Shown piece by piece: positions 5,643 through 7,436 of a stretch of DNA of 7,436 nt. The notes under the pieces were generated by a model. It was not told the origin of the DNA. It did no database searches and was given only the letters and a program-made list of their open reading frames with translations. A program made the position numbers and the translations under genes. This DNA is from Acidobacteriota bacterium (GTDB taxonomy: Bacteria; Acidobacteriota; Blastocatellia; Pyrinomonadales; Pyrinomonadaceae): assembly GCA_029862725.1 (NCBI GenBank), contig JAOTWT010000136.1, positions 1 through 7,436 on the forward strand, read 5' to 3'. Positions within the stretch are counted from its first letter, which is position 1, and every line of letters begins with the position of its first letter.

Positions 5643-7337
5643 ATGCGCTTTATCTTCTTTGCCCTTTTTGTACTTCTCACCGGTCTATCCTGTTCCCAAA
5701 ACAATCCCAATGAATCAAGAGACGAACAAAAGGCTGTCGACCGGCTGTTTAAGAACGGCAGGATCTATACCGCAAACAAGAAGCAGCCGTGGGCGGAAGC
5801 CGTGTTTGTCGAAAACGGCGTAATAAAGTTCGTCGGCAGCAACGCGGAAGCCGCAAACGCGGCGTCGGAAGGAGCCGAGGTGGTCGACCTGCAGGGCCGG
5901 ATGATGATGCCGGGTATCCATGATGTACATGCCCACCCGCTGGAAGCGATGTCCGCCATTGCGGGTGCCTGCACGCTGAGCCCGGACGAAACCGACGCCG
6001 AAAACTTTGTCGAAGTGTTGGACGAGTGCCAGGATGATCAGGTCGCAACCAACTGGGTAATCGGTTCGGGTCATTCGGTGTCGACGCTGCTTGAAGCGGA
6101 AAGACTGCCCGTTGAAATTCTCGATGACGCAGTACCCGACCGCCCGGCCCTGATGATGGAAGAGACCTCGCATTCGACTTGGGTCAATTCAAAGGCTTTG
6201 GAGCTTGCAAAGATCGATAAGGACACGCCAAATCCGCCGGGTGGGGTGATCGTAAAAGACAAGGAAACGGGCCAACCGACCGGTGTAATGTTCGACAGCG
6301 CCGGAGACCTTGTAATGGATCTCGCCTGGCTTCCGACAAACGAGATCAAACAACTCAATTACGAAGGTCTGATCCAGGCGGTCAGGCAGTTGAACAAAAA
6401 CGGCATCACGTCGGTGACCGAAGGGCGTACGTACTGGAAACGGGGCTTTCAGGAGGCTTGGTTTAGAGCGGAGAAAGAGGGAAAGCTCAATGTGCGCGCT
6501 GCGCTTGCGCTTTGGGCCTACCCCTCGATGGATGACGACAAGCAAATACAGAAGCTGAAGTCGCTCGTTAAAAAAAGAACCAATGGGCTTGTAAATGTTT
6601 CACAGATAAAAATTTATTCCGACGGAATCCTCGTCAACTCAACGGCGGCGATGCTCGAGCCTTATAAGGAAAGCGTCGGCGAGATACCCTCAAATAACGG
6701 TCTCAACTACTTCACCGAGGACAGAATTGCCAAGTATATCGAGGCACTTGAGCCAAGCGGTTTCGATTTTCTTATCCACGCAATCGGCGACCGCGGTGTC
6801 CGCGAGTCTCTGAACGCGATTGAAAAGGCTCAGAAGGGCAAGGGGCGTCATCGTTTAACCCATTTGGAGGTCGTCGATCCGTCGGATTACGGCCGTTTCA
6901 AACTGCTCGATGTCACGGCCGATGTCCAGGTCGCCGGCGATTTTACAAAACCCGAAAACTGGAAGGAAATGGAGCCTTTGATCGGCGAGCGGTCCAACAA
7001 CCTCGTACCTTTGAAGGGCTTGTTTGATGCGGGAGCAAGGATCACGCTGAGCAGCGACTGGGACGTCAGCCCTCTCAACCCCTTTATCGGAATGCAGAAT
7101 GCGATGACGCGCGCGCCGCAGAATCTAACAAGCCTGGATGAAGTTATCCGCGCCTATACCCTAACGCCAGCCTATACAATGCGGCAGGAGGACATCACAG
7201 GGTCGATTGAGGCCGGCAAACTGGCAGATCTGATCGTAATCGACCGCGATATTTTTAAGATCCCGCACGATAAGATCTCTGAAACCACCGTGCTGATGAC
7301 ATTTCTGGGCGGCCGCAAGGTTTATGAGAAACCGTAG
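5643..7337 (+). CDS. YtcJ-like amidohydrolase (Amidohydro_3 family), predicted lipoprotein
   Basis: This 564-residue metal-dependent hydrolase belongs to the amidohydrolase superfamily, whose Amidohydro_3 branch includes YtcJ and N-substituted formamide deformylase. The substrate cannot be read from sequence. It has the N-terminal beta-sandwich strand LFKNGRIYTANKKQPWAEA (35-53), HAH metal ligands His96 and His98 in GIHDVHAHP, Lys323 in QIKIYSDG, His379 in LIHAIGDRG, His407 in THLE, and Asp472 in SSDWDVSP. The composite domain closes with GSIEAGKLADLIVIDRD (520-536), typical of the family. The start is ATG 5643, because the in-frame TTG at 5601 lies in the promoter; no SD is evident. Residues 1-16 are a hydrophobic signal ending in LTGLS before Cys17, with Ser at +2. 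This is a relaxed lipobox, so the enzyme is probably anchored in the envelope. No terminator is visible after the TAG. Confidence 0.92.
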   Translation: MRFIFFALFVLLTGLSCSQNNPNESRDEQKAVDRLFKNGRIYTANKKQPWAEAVFVENGVIKFVGSNAEAANAASEGAEVVDLQGRMMMPGIHDVHAHPLEAMSAIAGACTLSPDETDAENFVEVLDECQDDQVATNWVIGSGHSVSTLLEAERLPVEILDDAVPDRPALMMEETSHSTWVNSKALELAKIDKDTPNPPGGVIVKDKETGQPTGVMFDSAGDLVMDLAWLPTNEIKQLNYEGLIQAVRQLNKNGITSVTEGRTYWKRGFQEAWFRAEKEGKLNVRAALALWAYPSMDDDKQIQKLKSLVKKRTNGLVNVSQIKIYSDGILVNSTAAMLEPYKESVGEIPSNNGLNYFTEDRIAKYIEALEPSGFDFLIHAIGDRGVRESLNAIEKAQKGKGRHRLTHLEVVDPSDYGRFKLLDVTADVQVAGDFTKPENWKEMEPLIGERSNNLVPLKGLFDAGARITLSSDWDVSPLNPFIGMQNAMTRAPQNLTSLDEVIRAYTLTPAYTMRQEDITGSIEAGKLADLIVIDRDIFKIPHDKISETTVLMTFLGGRKVYEKP

Positions 7338-7395
7338 AACCGCGGCGCTCGAGATTTACGGCTAACCGGATTGCAACACTCGAATGAACTATTTG

Positions 7396-7424
7396 TTGAT
7401 GGATCCGCGAGGGGAACCTACAAT
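7396..7424 (+). promoter_or_regulatory. Candidate promoter for a gene starting at the right edge
   Basis: TTGATG (7396-7401) and TACAAT (7419-7424) are 17 bp apart; each matches its consensus hexamer closely. The predicted transcript start falls at about 7431, which is the A of an ATG. Confidence 0.45.
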
Positions 7425-7430
7425 TACGAT

Positions 7431-7436
7431 ATGAAA
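7431..7436 (+). CDS. Possible start of a further gene, only Met-Lys visible
   Basis: ATG AAA are the last six bases. ATG-AAA is a common opening, often of exported proteins, and the promoter-like pair upstream would place the transcript start on this codon, making the mRNA leaderless. GAGGGGA at 7408-7414 is SD-like but ends 16 nt before the ATG, too far to be convincing. Nothing can be said of the product. Confidence 0.3.

Noticed and set aside
5715..6173. 152-codon minus-strand frame and neighbouring minus-strand frames within the amidohydrolase
   Set aside because: They are antisense to clear catalytic motifs, lack SD sequences and have shadow-like composition.

Overview
The window looks like bacterial chromosome of middling G+C with conventional signals: Shine-Dalgarno (SD) sequences before some genes, TATAAT-type promoters and one strong intrinsic terminator. 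A class I-type HMG-CoA reductase, a secreted S33-type hydrolase, a YtcJ-like amidohydrolase lipoprotein and these sigma70-like boxes would fit an Acidobacteriota-type organism (for example Blastocatellia). The sequence alone does not prove that. The promoter form argues against Bacteroidota.

Layout. Positions 1-3345 carry three genes on the minus strand, read from right to left: a CPBP-family membrane protease (3345-2638), a half-size squalene-cyclase/prenyltransferase-like repeat protein (2501-1524, perhaps translationally coupled to a 22-codon leader ORF at 2569-2501), and HMG-CoA reductase (1395 running off the left edge). They may be co-transcribed, but a candidate promoter just before HMG-CoA reductase (1455-1427) suggests separate control as well. 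Divergent from CPBP lies an exported alpha/beta hydrolase (3518-4984, plus). It converges on a small secreted six-cysteine peptide gene (5325-5101, minus), and between them is a 13-bp, GNRA-capped terminator clearly built for the minus strand. A 317-bp divergent spacer holding a cluster of TTCGAT motifs separates the peptide gene from a lipoprotein amidohydrolase (5643-7337, plus), which has a consensus extended -10 promoter. At the right edge a -35/-10 pair sits just upstream of an ATG, so a leaderless gene may begin there.

How the genes fit together. HMG-CoA reductase makes mevalonate, the committed precursor of isoprenoids, so the host probably uses the mevalonate pathway. The neighbouring cyclase-fold protein is tempting as an isoprenoid-related partner, but it lacks the catalytic motif of squalene-hopene cyclases, so no joint pathway can be claimed. 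The other genes encode cell-envelope or exported proteins without an obvious shared pathway. HMG-CoA reductase is easy to miss because it runs off the window, and the long plus-strand open frames over it are shadows.

I found no rRNA, tRNA, CRISPR array, insertion sequence or phage gene. The window is mostly ordinary chromosome. The parts most worth a second look are the cysteine-rich peptide with its dedicated terminator, the cyclase-like protein beside HMG-CoA reductase, the CPBP variant motif and the regulatory architecture of the intergenic regions.
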